Part shown: piece by piece, positions 17,841 to 25,713 of the stretch
How positions within the stretch are numbered: position 1 is the stretch's first letter
Layout of the letters: the number at the start of each line of letters is the position of its first letter
Source of the DNA: Synechococcus sp. 1G10
GTDB lineage: Bacteria > Cyanobacteriota > Cyanobacteriia > PCC-6307 > Cyanobiaceae
Length of the DNA: 64,000 nucleotides
NCBI RefSeq assembly: GCF_002252625.1
Contig: NZ_NQKW01000009.1
Coordinates: 62,001-126,000, forward strand
Reading direction: 5' to 3'
The notes under the pieces: generated by a model
What the model saw: the letters and a program-made list of their open reading frames with translations, nothing else
Told to the model about the DNA's origin: nothing
Database searches by the model: none
Translations under genes and position numbers: made by a program

Positions 17841-18176
17841 TCAGGCGATCGAGGGCTGGGCGTAGAGCACGATCAGCCAGATCGCACCGATGAGCGGAAT
17901 CAGGCCGATCAGAATCCAGGGCCAGGGTTTGCCGATGTCGCGGAGGCGCCGCACCGCCAGAGGCAGACCCGGCACGATCGAGGCAATCGCATACAGGCTA
18001 TAGATCGTGCCGAAGACGTTCGAGATCGCCGAAGTGCCAGAAGAGGGAATCAGCAACACAACGCTGACGATTGCCGAGGCGAGCGCAAACCACCAGAACT
18101 CGGCGCGCTTGGTGCGTCCGGTGTAGTCGAAAGATCGTTTCCAGCCGCTGATGAAGGCGTCGATCATCGGTTGCAT
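17841..18176 (-). CDS. DUF805 family membrane protein
   Basis: This small inner-membrane protein of about 111 residues has the DUF805 signature: SFDYTGRTKRAEFWWFALAS near the N-terminus, three to four hydrophobic segments, and VRRLRDIGKPWPWIL. The function of the family is unknown. I chose the Met beginning MQPMIDAF over one 33 bases upstream because the family begins close to the FDY motif. It converges with acs. Confidence 0.85.
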   Translation of the reverse strand: MQPMIDAFISGWKRSFDYTGRTKRAEFWWFALASAIVSVVLLIPSSGTSAISNVFGTIYSLYAIASIVPGLPLAVRRLRDIGKPWPWILIGLIPLIGAIWLIVLYAQPSIA

Positions 18177-18271
18177 GGGCCTGCGGAAGGATGGGAACAC
18201 GCTCCACACCCTGCGGGATCGGTGCCCTCAGTCAACGGAACTGTTGGCAAACGTTGAAGCTGGGGTCAGCT

Positions 18272-19012
18272 TCAGACTGGGGTCACCGCTTGGTGGAACC
18301 AGTTGTCGATGCTGCTTGCCAGCCGCTCAATCTGGCGCTGGCGGGCGGGGTCATCGGCCCAGGTGCCAAGCAGGTTCTGGCGCAGGCCGGCGCTGGCGGG
18401 GGTGAGGTGATCACCTCCCAGCTGCAGCAGGGAGCTGCTGTCACCAGGACGTTGCTGGAGCACCTCCAGCAGCGGGGGACTCTGGTCGAGGGCGTCGCTG
18501 CCGAAACGAATCAGCAGGTTGCGCGGCACGCCGTAGAGCTGGCTCACCAGGCGCAGGGTTTCCTGCGGCGATGGGCTGAATTCAGTGCGAACCCCCAGCC
18601 GGGGAGCCAGGTCAGCCAGCAGGGGGATCGAGCGGTCGGCGGAGAAGTTGTTGAAGCTCATGGCCACCAGGGCACTGCTGCCCCGGCCCCCATCCGGGGC
18701 CAGCAGGTGCAGCTTGCAGCCGAGGCTGTGGCCAAGGCGCAGCACCGGCTGCGCGGACGCCCCCGCCACGGTGTCCTGCCGCGCCGTGCGGAAGGCCCGC
18801 CAGGCCTCGGTGGCCTGGGCCTGATGGTCGAAACCGGGCACGTAACTCCAGGCCCGCAGGCTGAGCCCGCGGCGACAGAGAGCCTCCAGCAGGCGCCGAT
18901 AGCTGATCTGCGGGGTGGCAGCCAGGACACTGCCACCGATAAACTCGATCACACCGGTTGAACTGGGCGGCTCCAGACACCAGAGACTCCCCTGCTGACG
19001 CCAGCGACTCAC
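18272..19012 (-). CDS. DUF1350 family alpha/beta-hydrolase-like protein
   Basis: This protein of about 246 residues belongs to the DUF1350 family of cyanobacteria and plastids. It has the hydrolase-fold elements VIEFIGGSVLAATPQISYR, SYVPGFDHQAQA, LGHSLGCKLHLL (nucleophile-elbow-like GHSLG) and FNNFSAD. The GTG start at 19012 lies 5 bases after the PrxQ stop, so the two genes are probably one transcript. Substrate unknown. Confidence 0.8.
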   Translation of the reverse strand: MSRWRQQGSLWCLEPPSSTGVIEFIGGSVLAATPQISYRRLLEALCRRGLSLRAWSYVPGFDHQAQATEAWRAFRTARQDTVAGASAQPVLRLGHSLGCKLHLLAPDGGRGSSALVAMSFNNFSADRSIPLLADLAPRLGVRTEFSPSPQETLRLVSQLYGVPRNLLIRFGSDALDQSPPLLEVLQQRPGDSSSLLQLGGDHLTPASAGLRQNLLGTWADDPARQRQIERLASSIDNWFHQAVTPV

Positions 19013-19017
19013 CGCCT

Positions 19018-19488
19018 TCAGGCCTGGGGAACCAGCCGCTGCAGGGCGGCCATGGCCTCGCGGGCATGGGCCGGTCCATCCAGCAGGTTGTTGAAAACGT
19101 GGCGCACCACCCCACCCCCATCGATCACGTAGGTGACGCGGCCCGGCAGCAGGTTGAGCAGGGCGCCGGGTACCCCGAAGGCCTGACGCAGGCTGTTGCC
19201 CTGGTCCACCAGCAGGGGGTAAGGGAGCTGGTGCCGTTGGGAGAAGCGCCCATGGCTGGCGCCGTCGTCGCCGCTCACGCCCCACACCTCAGCGCCGAGG
19301 GCCTGCAACTCGCTGTAGTTGTCGCGGAATGCGCAGGCCTCCATCGTGCAGCCGGGGGTGTCGTCCTTGGGATAGAAGAAGAGCACCAGCGGCCTGCCTG
19401 CGAGCTGATCGCTGCGGCGCTCGGTCCCGTTCTGATCCTTCAGGTCGATCAGGGGTGCCCTGTCACCGACCTGGATGGCCTTACCCAC
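19018..19488 (-). CDS. Peroxiredoxin Q/BCP
   Basis: This 156-residue thiol peroxidase begins with VGDRAPLIDLKDQNG and has the PrxQ active site FYPKDDTPGCTMEACAF, with peroxidatic and resolving Cys five residues apart, then PYPLLVDQ and a C-terminal TYVIDGGGVVRHVFN. It reduces hydroperoxides with thioredoxin as the family's usual donor. The start is set at GTG 19488, which gives the normal BCP length; in-frame sequence further upstream is antisense to the exonuclease gene and unlikely to be coding. It is followed by DUF1350. Confidence 0.9.
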   Translation of the reverse strand: MGKAIQVGDRAPLIDLKDQNGTERRSDQLAGRPLVLFFYPKDDTPGCTMEACAFRDNYSELQALGAEVWGVSGDDGASHGRFSQRHQLPYPLLVDQGNSLRQAFGVPGALLNLLPGRVTYVIDGGGVVRHVFNNLLDGPAHAREAMAALQRLVPQA

Positions 19489-19612
19489 GGATGCGTCAAT
19501 TGCAATGAAAGTCAGCCTAGGCAGCGTGGGGGCCCGGCGATCGCGCCATCCCTGCCATTCGCTCGCCGGAGCTGGGATCATGGGAGCAAACCAAGCTGGG
19601 GTGAGCTGGCCC

Positions 19613-20461
19613 ATGGCCCAACCGACCCACCGCTGGCAGCAGACCAGCCTGCTCAGCGTCGTGCCCGCCGCCACCGCCGCCGAAGCGGGAGCGGAAGCTG
19701 AGGCGGAAGCGGAGCCTGCTGAACCAGCCGAAACCACCAGCTCCGCCGTGGCCTGTCCCCAGCGTCTGCTGATCCTCGACACGGAGACCACAGGCCTGGA
19801 TCCCGAGCGCGACCACTGCATCGAAGTGGGAGCGGTGCTGTTTCATGTCCCCAGCCGCGCCGTGCTCAGCCAGCTTTCGCTGCTGCTGCCCTGCCACAGC
19901 AACCCGGCGAAGGCCATCAACGGCATCGATGCCGCCGTGAGTCGGCTGGAGCAGCCCTGGCAGGCCGGGCTCACCTATTTCCAGGAGCTGGTGGCCAGCG
20001 CCGATGCGGTGGTGGCCCATAACGCCGCCTTCGATCGGGCCTGGTTCGGCCGTGGCCACCTGCCTGGGATCGAGAAACCCTGGATCTGCAGCATGGAAGA
20101 CCTGCGCTGGCCGAGCGAGTGCCGCCTGAAGGCCACCCCTTCGGTGCGTGATCTGGCCCTGGCGTTCGGCATCCCAGTCTGGGCCGCTCACCGGGCACTC
20201 ACCGATTGCATCTACCTGGCCCAGGTGTTCGAGCGCTGCGAGGCTCTGGAATCTCTGCTGCTGGCGGGGCTGGAGCCACGGCGCCTCTACCGGGCCGAGC
20301 TGCCTTACGAGCAGCGCCATCGGGCACGGGAAGCGGGATTCCGCTGGAACGAGCCGGTGGCGAAGGCCTGGAGCCGCCGCCTGAGCGAGCGGGAGGTCAA
20401 GGAGCTCGATTTCCCCGTCAGGCCGGTGGAGCCGGATACGGCCGGGCGCCACGCCGCCTGA
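19613..20461 (+). CDS. DnaQ-like 3'-5' exonuclease
   Basis: This protein of about 282 residues has a DEDDh exonuclease core: ExoI LLILDTETTGLD, ExoII VVAHNAAFDRAWF and ExoIII AHRALTDCIYLAQ with the catalytic His and Asp. A ~40-residue Ala/Glu-rich leader precedes the core and a ~75-residue basic C-terminal extension (LPYEQRHRAREAGFRWNE) follows. Such proteins act in proofreading or repair; a stand-alone form is common in cyanobacteria. ATG 19613 is preferred (GGGGTGAG upstream); ATG 19580 is possible. Confidence 0.85.
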   Translation: MAQPTHRWQQTSLLSVVPAATAAEAGAEAEAEAEPAEPAETTSSAVACPQRLLILDTETTGLDPERDHCIEVGAVLFHVPSRAVLSQLSLLLPCHSNPAKAINGIDAAVSRLEQPWQAGLTYFQELVASADAVVAHNAAFDRAWFGRGHLPGIEKPWICSMEDLRWPSECRLKATPSVRDLALAFGIPVWAAHRALTDCIYLAQVFERCEALESLLLAGLEPRRLYRAELPYEQRHRAREAGFRWNEPVAKAWSRRLSEREVKELDFPVRPVEPDTAGRHAA

Positions 20462-20600
20462 ACCCACCGCCGAGGTGGCCTGCCTCGATGCCGGCGCACG
20501 CCGCGATTGCATCCGATCACGACTCCATTGCCTCCAAACGCTGTCAAGCGCAGCCGCCAGACGCAAGCTGTTGGCAGCGGCGCAATTCCCGAGGGCAACC

Positions 20601-20858
20601 ATGGCAATGGAGCAGCGGGCAGGGGCAGTCCGGCTGGAGAGGCGCCGCCATCAGCAGCAGTTGCGCCGCTGGCAGAAGGCGCGCACCTGGGCACGACTGA
20701 TCCGTGAGGCAGAAGCCCTCTGGAGGGTGAACGTGCGGGATCTGCGCCGCCTGGGGGCCCTTGAGCTCGACCAGTTGCTGCAGGAAGTGCCCCCCTCGAT
20801 CCGGCCCCGGGTGAACCGCTGGCTGGCGGGGTACGGAGCGCTCACCAGGTTGGCCTGA
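20601..20858 (+). CDS. Small basic hypothetical protein
   Basis: The predicted protein has about 85 residues, is Arg-rich and probably helical (RLERRRHQQQLRRWQKARTW then VNVRDLRRLGALELDQLL). No family recognised. ATG 20601 has a GAGGG site 6 bases upstream. It follows the exonuclease on the same strand and may share its transcript. A soluble nucleic-acid-binding role would fit its charge, but nothing shows it. Confidence 0.5.
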   Translation: MAMEQRAGAVRLERRRHQQQLRRWQKARTWARLIREAEALWRVNVRDLRRLGALELDQLLQEVPPSIRPRVNRWLAGYGALTRLA

Positions 20859-20986
20859 GCATGGATGGCGGCGCCGAGGCGGAGCTGCCGAGAGCCTCCG
20901 GTGCTCCCCCATGCCCCGCGATGTCGCCCAGGTAGCAACGCGGCGGGGGCAGGTCGTCTCAACTGCAGAACCTTTCCGCTGATCTC

Positions 20987-21139
20987 ATGACAGGCCTGCT
21001 CTGGGAACGCCGCGCACAGATCGGCGGCTGCCTGCTGCTGCAGGGAAGCCTGCTGGCTACGGGCCTGGTGCTCGAGCACCTGCTCCAGCGCACCGCCCCC
21101 TCCCCTGGTGGAGCGAGTGTGGCTACAACGCGTGGATGA
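20987..21139 (+). CDS. Small ORF overlapping the corA start
   Basis: This is a 50-codon frame beginning MTGLLWERRAQIGGCLLLQ, with a moderately hydrophobic centre. Its TGA (21137-21139) overlaps the corA ATG at 21136 in the ATGA arrangement seen repeatedly in this genome, suggesting translational coupling. No homologue recognised. It may instead be an untranslated leader that is open by chance in GC-rich DNA. Confidence 0.3.
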   Translation: MTGLLWERRAQIGGCLLLQGSLLATGLVLEHLLQRTAPSPGGASVATTRG

Positions 21140-22239
21140 CGCGCTTTGACCCGGGCACCCTCCGCTCCAGACGACTGGCGGAGCGGCCCGGTGATCTGCC
21201 AAGCCAGCTCTTCATCCACGGCGGCCGGGCACCCACGCGGCTCTCGGTGGTCTGTTTTGAGCCAACCGGGATCGAGGAGCGCGAGCTGGGGGGAGCCCAG
21301 GAGCTCGAGCCCCTGCTGAGCCGCGGGGTGCCGCTCTGGGTTCGCCTCCAGGGCCTGGCCGACACGACCATGATCCGCACGGTGCTCGACACCCTCGGGG
21401 TGCCGCCCCAGGTGCAGGCTCCCCTGCTGGAGCATCCCCAGCGGCCGCGGGTGGATTCGATCGGTGATGTGGTGCTGGCGGTGCTGCACCGCTTCAGTTT
21501 CTCCGAGACACCCGACCGCCTGATCGGCGAGCAGGTGGGCTTCCTGCTGCTGCCCGACCTGCTGATCAGCCTGGAGGAAGTGCCCAGCGCTGGGTCGTTC
21601 CCCCAGCTCACCCAGTGGCTCTCCTACCTGGATCCAGCACCGACGCGGGACGACCTCGATGACATTCTCCACTTCCTGATTGATGAACTGCTCGACGGTT
21701 TCTTTCCACTGCTGGAACATCTGGCGGAACTGCTGGAGCAACTGGAGGAGGCCGCCCTGCTGCGGCCCAAGCCACGGCTGCTCAGCCGCACCTACCAGAC
21801 CCGAAGCAGCCTGCGGGACATCCGTGGACAGGTGTGGCCCCTGCGCCATCAGATCATGGTGCTCCTGCGCCAGAACCAGCGGTTGCTTGGGCCTGATGCC
21901 CTGCACGGTTTCCACGACATGGAGCAGCGGGTGGTGCTGATCTTCGAGGCCTGTGAGCTGCTGCGGCACCAGTGCGACTCGGTGACCGATGCCTACATGG
22001 CCAGCATCAGCAATCGCATGAACCAGGTGATGAAAACGCTCACGATCGTGTCGACGATCTTTGCTCCACTGACCTTCATTGCAGGAATCTATGGCATGAA
22101 TTTCATCAACATGCCCGAGCTCAGCTTGAAATATGGCTACTTTATTATTCTGATCTTGATGGGGCTGGTGGCACTGCTGCAGAGTTTCTGGCTGTGGCGC
22201 CGCGGCTGGTTCCAGGACTGGACAATGTTCGGGCGCTGA
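21136..22239 (+). CDS. corA: CorA family magnesium/cobalt transporter
   Basis: This 367-residue CorA-type channel has a long cytoplasmic N-terminal domain, the stalk helix, and two C-terminal membrane helices separated by the diagnostic pore motif YGMNF (GIYGMNFINMPEL). The end is short and basic-aromatic (LWRRGWFQDW). It mediates Mg2+ (or Co2+/Ni2+) influx across the inner membrane as a pentamer. No Mg-sensing leader is obvious upstream, where a small ORF overlaps the start. Confidence 0.93.
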   Translation: MTRFDPGTLRSRRLAERPGDLPSQLFIHGGRAPTRLSVVCFEPTGIEERELGGAQELEPLLSRGVPLWVRLQGLADTTMIRTVLDTLGVPPQVQAPLLEHPQRPRVDSIGDVVLAVLHRFSFSETPDRLIGEQVGFLLLPDLLISLEEVPSAGSFPQLTQWLSYLDPAPTRDDLDDILHFLIDELLDGFFPLLEHLAELLEQLEEAALLRPKPRLLSRTYQTRSSLRDIRGQVWPLRHQIMVLLRQNQRLLGPDALHGFHDMEQRVVLIFEACELLRHQCDSVTDAYMASISNRMNQVMKTLTIVSTIFAPLTFIAGIYGMNFINMPELSLKYGYFIILILMGLVALLQSFWLWRRGWFQDWTMFGR

Positions 22240-22255
22240 TCAGCGCTGTGACGGC

Positions 22256-22285
22256 TCGGCTGGACTCGGCTGGGCTCGGGTGGAC
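22256..22285 (+). repeat. Three 10-bp tandem units downstream of corA
   Basis: TCGGCTGGAC, TCGGCTGGGC and TCGGGTGGAC follow each other directly, 16 bases after the corA stop. The 10-bp period is not codon-based. It is short enough to be slippage; no hairpin with a T-run is attached. Confidence 0.7.
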
Positions 22286-22437
22286 TGGCGTGAACCCAGG
22301 CAAGCTGAGCGGGTCTTCATCATCCACTGATTAACTTGTTCTTAACCAGTCACCTCTGCGCGACAGTGAATTGGGTTTGATTGACAGATCAATGGCGCTG
22401 CATGATGCTGGCGAATCAGCTCAGATCCTTCCCGCCA

Positions 22438-22698
22438 ATGGTTCCATCCGTTGAACAGTTCATCGAGTGCCTCAAAGCCGACGAGGATCTGCAGTACAAG
22501 GTGAAACTGGCCCTCAAAGCCGAAGACATTTCGGCCCTGGCGGGCGAAGCGGGATTCAGTTTCACGGCGGCGGAACTGGCGAAGAGTTTCGCTCACCTGC
22601 TGCTGGAGAGCGAGGACGAAAGAGCCGTGGCGCTGTTTGATGGACAGGGTTGGGATGCCGGCGAGATGCTCTGGTCTCTCAAAAACTGGGTTGGCTGA
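22438..22698 (+). CDS. Nif11-like leader-domain protein
   Basis: This protein of about 86 residues matches the Nif11/nitrile-hydratase-leader domain: VEQFIECLKADEDLQYKVKL, ALAGEAGFSFTAAEL, then an acidic stretch. In picocyanobacteria such domains serve as leaders of prochlorosin-type lanthipeptide precursors, but many are stand-alone. Here there is no Gly-Gly cleavage site followed by a Cys/Ser/Thr-rich core, and no LanM, YcaO or peptidase-ABC gene nearby, so it is listed as a stand-alone Nif11 protein. Start ATG 22438 lacks a strong ribosome binding site; ATGs at 22402 and 22405 are alternatives. Confidence 0.7.
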   Translation: MVPSVEQFIECLKADEDLQYKVKLALKAEDISALAGEAGFSFTAAELAKSFAHLLLESEDERAVALFDGQGWDAGEMLWSLKNWVG

Positions 22699-22699
22699 G

Positions 22700-23104
22700 T
22701 CAGGGCCGCGGCTCAAGACGCCGTCGCTGGCGGCTCGCCCGGGATCGGCAGATGTTGGAGCAATAGCGGGCATCGCGGCGACGGGCGCTGAAGGCCTCTC
22801 CGCAGAAGCTGCAAAGCCGGGCACTCGGCACACCGGGCTCCTGAGTGAAGCGCAGGCCGATGCGTTCACCCAGCACCAGATCGAGGCCATAGCCCTCCCG
22901 CAACAGGCTCTCGGTGTCGGCATAGCCCAGGCTCTGGGCCAGACCTGGCGCCTCAAGCAGAAAGCGCTGCAACATCCGCACCAGCGCATATCCCTCCCCC
23001 CAGAACCAGCGGCGCCGCTGACGCACCAGTTCGGCCCGCTGCTCCAGCGGTTGATCGCCCAGCCGGTCATCAAAGGCGGGCTCGTCACTCCAGCCAGGAT
23101 CCAT
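22700..23104 (-). CDS. Hypothetical protein with C-terminal zinc-binding motif
   Basis: The predicted protein has about 134 residues. The N-terminal ~90 are helical and charged (LEQRAELVRQRRRWFWGEG). The C-terminus carries four Cys in the pattern CSFCGEAF-(9)-CSNIC followed by a basic tail, suggesting one zinc ion; the spacing resembles CGNR-type zinc fingers. It may bind nucleic acid. ATG 23104 is chosen because upstream in-frame sequence is not protein-like. It converges with the Nif11-like gene, with one base between the stops. Confidence 0.6.
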   Translation of the reverse strand: MDPGWSDEPAFDDRLGDQPLEQRAELVRQRRRWFWGEGYALVRMLQRFLLEAPGLAQSLGYADTESLLREGYGLDLVLGERIGLRFTQEPGVPSARLCSFCGEAFSARRRDARYCSNICRSRASRQRRRLEPRP

Positions 23105-23313
23105 CCGCCTTGAACGTCCGAACGTCTTGAGACGAAGCCTATGGGGTCTAGCGATCAGCCACACCTGCATTGAGTGCTGGGAGCAGGCAGCTTGTTGATG
23201 CCAGCTGTGAAGACAACAACAGCGAAGACGAGAATGTTCTGGGAAGGTGCTGATCCAGAAGCAGACCAGGCGGTTGGGCCGCCTGCAGCCGGAGGTGCTG
23301 GCAGATCAGGACA

Positions 23314-23339
23314 CAAAAAAACCGGCTGGGGGAGCCGGT
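23314..23339 (-). terminator. Intrinsic terminator after tRNA-Pro
   Basis: Read on the minus strand, ACCGGCT-CCCCC-AGCCGGT is followed by a run of T residues. It lies 26 bases past the 3' end of the tRNA and should terminate that transcript. Confidence 0.8.
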
Positions 23340-23364
23340 GAAGAGATGATGAACGGTTGATGAA

Positions 23365-23438
23365 TCGGAGCGGCGGGATTTGAACCCACGACCCCCACTA
23401 CCCCAAAGTGGTGCGCTACCAAGCTGCGCTACGCCCCG
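23365..23438 (-). tRNA. tRNA-Pro (anticodon GGG)
   Basis: A full cloverleaf can be drawn: acceptor CGGGGCG/CGCTCCG, D arm GCGC/GCGC with AGCTTGGTA, anticodon stem CCACT/AGTGG closing the loop TTGGGGT (anticodon GGG), variable loop GGGTC, and T arm GTGGG-TTCAAAT-CCCGC. The discriminator is A and CCA is not encoded. A terminator follows 26 bases downstream. Confidence 0.95.
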
Positions 23439-23453
23439 TCGGAATGGAAGCTA

Positions 23454-23819
23454 TCACAGCCCCCGCGGCAGCCACGACTCCCAGGTGCGCACCCGTTTGA
23501 GCCGCCTCAGAATCTGGATCGTGAGCCGTTCGCGGCTCAAGCTGGCGTAACCCCAGAGCCGCAGGCGCCGCGCCAGCTGACGCAACTGGGCCAGGCTCAG
23601 AGCCGCCAGGCGCAACTCCGGCAACCGTCGCCAGGCACTGGCAGTGACCGGCAAGGGGTTGCCCTGGTTCACCCCGGGGATCGAGCGCATCGCACCGCCG
23701 GCCATCCACTCAGGCACAAGCACGAACAGCACCGCCAGCAGCCCGTAGAGCTCCACAAGCCCCTTCGGCAAGGGGTGAAGCTGTCGTTTTCTCTCCGCGC
23801 CGTCGCTGGGGGTTGCCAA
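23454..23819 (-). CDS. Hypothetical protein with one membrane segment
   Basis: This 121-residue protein has one hydrophobic helix near 20-40 (LVELYGLLAVLFVLVPEWM) and a basic, Leu/Arg-rich C-terminal half (RRLRLWGYASLSRERLTI) that may face the cytoplasm. Family not recognised. The apparent start is TTG at 23819, 5 bases after the stop of the next upstream gene, so it seems to end a three-gene unit with the two small proteins that follow in this list. Confidence 0.6.
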   Translation of the reverse strand: MATPSDGAERKRQLHPLPKGLVELYGLLAVLFVLVPEWMAGGAMRSIPGVNQGNPLPVTASAWRRLPELRLAALSLAQLRQLARRLRLWGYASLSRERLTIQILRRLKRVRTWESWLPRGL

Positions 23820-23824
23820 TGGAT

Positions 23825-24010
23825 TCAGAGCAGGGTGCCCTTCGGCTGGCCCGCCGGGGCGGCAGGACTGCTGCGGCCGGGGGCCTCCTTCCAGAGCAAA
23901 GGGGTCTCCCGGGCCGGCTGAAGCCGCACAGTCCAGAACACCAGGGCCGCCACCGCTCCGAGGGTGATGGCCATCAGCAGCAGCACGGTGCGGTCGGAGA
24001 GGGGTGTCAT
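23825..24010 (-). CDS. Small single-pass membrane protein
   Basis: This 61-residue protein has one hydrophobic helix (VLLLMAITLGAVAALVFWTV) near the N-terminus and a Pro/Ala/Gly-rich tail. ATG 24010 is chosen; it lies 4 bases after the stop of the secreted protein gene at 24015-24377. Function unknown; the tight spacing suggests an operon of envelope proteins. Confidence 0.55.
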   Translation of the reverse strand: MTPLSDRTVLLLMAITLGAVAALVFWTVRLQPARETPLLWKEAPGRSSPAAPAGQPKGTLL

Positions 24011-24014
24011 GCCA

Positions 24015-24377
24015 TCAGACCTGATCAGTGCGCAGGCAGAGCATCCGCTGCGGCAGCCTCTCCAGGGTGAGTTCATCACCGCGCAGGATCAGACGCAGAC
24101 GATCGGTGCCGTAGCGCAGGCCGGGCAGCGGAGAGTCTTCGCGGAAGAGGGTTGTGCGTGAGCGGCCGGCCAGCAGAGAGGCCTGGGCGTCGTTGCGCTC
24201 CACCACCACCTGATTGGTGTCGTTGCAGAGGAAGGTTTCTCGCACCTCATAGTTTTCCCACCAAGGGGAAGACATCGCCACAGCGGCGCCAGAGAGGGGA
24301 AGGCCCATCAGTGGGGCCAGGGCCAGAAGCCCAAGCAAGAGCGGCCTGCGGTGCTGGTTGGTCAACGCCATGCCCAT
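24015..24377 (-). CDS. Secreted hypothetical protein
   Basis: This protein of about 120 residues has a signal peptide (hydrophobic RPLLLGLLALAPLMGLPL followed by an AVA-type cleavage site) and a mature domain beginning WWENYEVRETFLC, with two Cys. Family not recognised. It is first in a run of three closely spaced minus-strand genes, upstream of two small membrane proteins. Confidence 0.6.
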   Translation of the reverse strand: MGMALTNQHRRPLLLGLLALAPLMGLPLSGAAVAMSSPWWENYEVRETFLCNDTNQVVVERNDAQASLLAGRSRTTLFREDSPLPGLRYGTDRLRLILRGDELTLERLPQRMLCLRTDQV

Positions 24378-24459
24378 GACCTGCCTGGACTGAGTTTGCA
24401 CCAGCCTCGCGGGGAACGCCAGGACTGGTGAGCCAGGGTGAGGCTGGGTGAGGTCCTGC

Positions 24460-25260
24460 TCACGGGGAGGCGGCCGGCAGCACCTGGCGATAGCCACCAG
24501 CGCTGCAGACCTGCAGGGGCGTTTCGAACAGCTCGCTGAGGGGTCCATCGGCCAGCAGCTCGTCCACTGGGCCATCAGCCACCAGTTCACCCTGGCGGAG
24601 CATCAGACAGCGGCTGATCTCGGGGATGATCGCCTCGATCTGGTGGGTGACCAGCAGCAGGGTGGTTCCGGCCTGGGCCAGCTCGCGCAGGATCTGCAGC
24701 AGCTGGTGCTTGGCGCGCAGGTCGAGGCCGGTGGTGGGTTCATCCAGCACCAGCACCTGGGGATCGTGCACCAGGGCACGGGCCAGCAGCAGGCGCATGC
24801 GCTGGCCATCCGAGAGCTGGCGGTAGGGGCGAGTGGCCAGATCCTCCAGTCCCAACCTGACCATCAGCTCCTGCACCCGCTGGCGTTGCCCGAGGCTGGG
24901 GTGCTGGCTGGGACCGATCCCCACCGAACCGAAGAAACCCGAGAGCACCACGTCACGGGCTGGTACCGCGCCAACGTATCCAGTCAGGAGATCGCAGGAG
25001 ACCAGGCCGATGCGGGCACGCAGATCCCAGAGGTTGACCGTTTCACGGCCGAACAGGCGCAGGTGTGAACCCGGCTTGACCACTGGGTAGATCTCACGGC
25101 TGAGCAACTTGATCAGGGTGCTCTTGCCGGCCCCGTTCGGCCCCAGGATCACGCTGTTCTCGCCCCGGTGCAGCCGCAGGCTGAGGTTGTCGAACACCCG
25201 CCGGGTCCCCAGGTAGGCCTCCACGGCGCGCAGGTCGAGGTAGGCCTCGGCCGCGGTCAT
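24460..25260 (-). CDS. ABC transporter ATP-binding protein
   Basis: This 266-residue stand-alone ABC ATPase has Walker A GPNGAGKST, the signature LSDGQRMRLLLARAL (SDGQ instead of SGGQ), Walker B VLVLDEPTTG and the switch His in VTHQ. The sequence resembles ModF/YbbL-like soluble ATPases. No permease gene is adjacent. Its ATG overlaps the stop of the Nudix gene (25257-25260), so the two are co-translated; the substrate cannot be inferred. Confidence 0.88.
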   Translation of the reverse strand: MTAAEAYLDLRAVEAYLGTRRVFDNLSLRLHRGENSVILGPNGAGKSTLIKLLSREIYPVVKPGSHLRLFGRETVNLWDLRARIGLVSCDLLTGYVGAVPARDVVLSGFFGSVGIGPSQHPSLGQRQRVQELMVRLGLEDLATRPYRQLSDGQRMRLLLARALVHDPQVLVLDEPTTGLDLRAKHQLLQILRELAQAGTTLLLVTHQIEAIIPEISRCLMLRQGELVADGPVDELLADGPLSELFETPLQVCSAGGYRQVLPAASP

Positions 25261-25673
25261 GGGATCCGGCGCAGGTTCTCCAGCGCCAGTTGCAGAGACT
25301 GGGCCAGGGGACGGGCCTGCTGCAGCCTGGGGCTCCAGACCTGGCCTGTGACCAGCTCCTCGATGCCGGCAAGAACCATGTCCTGGCCTTCCAGCAACTG
25401 AAGGTCGTCAAGGGGCAACGGCAGGCTGGAGCGAAAGAAATGGGCGGTCCGCTGCGGCGTGCTGTGACGGAACCAGAAGGGAAGGTCGCCTGCACACCAG
25501 TTGATTTCCTCCTGCAGCTCCCGCCTCAGGGCCTGATCAGGGCTCTCCCCAGGATCGAGGTGGCCGCCGAAGAGGCCCCAGCAACCTGGAGCGACGATGC
25601 CGGGGATGTCATCACGCAGCTGCACCAGCCAGCGGCCATCACGCTCGAGCATCGCCAGGGCCACCTCCAGCAT
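25257..25673 (-). CDS. Nudix hydrolase
   Basis: This 138-residue protein has the Nudix box GGHLDPGESPDQALRREL followed by QEEIN. The final Gly of the consensus GX5EX7REUXEEXGU is Asn, while the metal-binding Glu residues are kept. The family hydrolyses nucleoside-diphosphate derivatives, usually housecleaning or cofactor turnover. The stop overlaps the ABC ATPase start by 4 bases. Confidence 0.9.
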   Translation of the reverse strand: MLEVALAMLERDGRWLVQLRDDIPGIVAPGCWGLFGGHLDPGESPDQALRRELQEEINWCAGDLPFWFRHSTPQRTAHFFRSSLPLPLDDLQLLEGQDMVLAGIEELVTGQVWSPRLQQARPLAQSLQLALENLRRIP

Positions 25674-25713
25674 CTACCGACTTCAGCGGCAAGGCGTCAA
25701 CGTAATCCAGTCC

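Noticed and set aside
22256-22285. CRISPR-like repeats after corA
   Set aside because: Units are 10 bases and contiguous, with no spacers. No cas genes or true arrays are present in the window.
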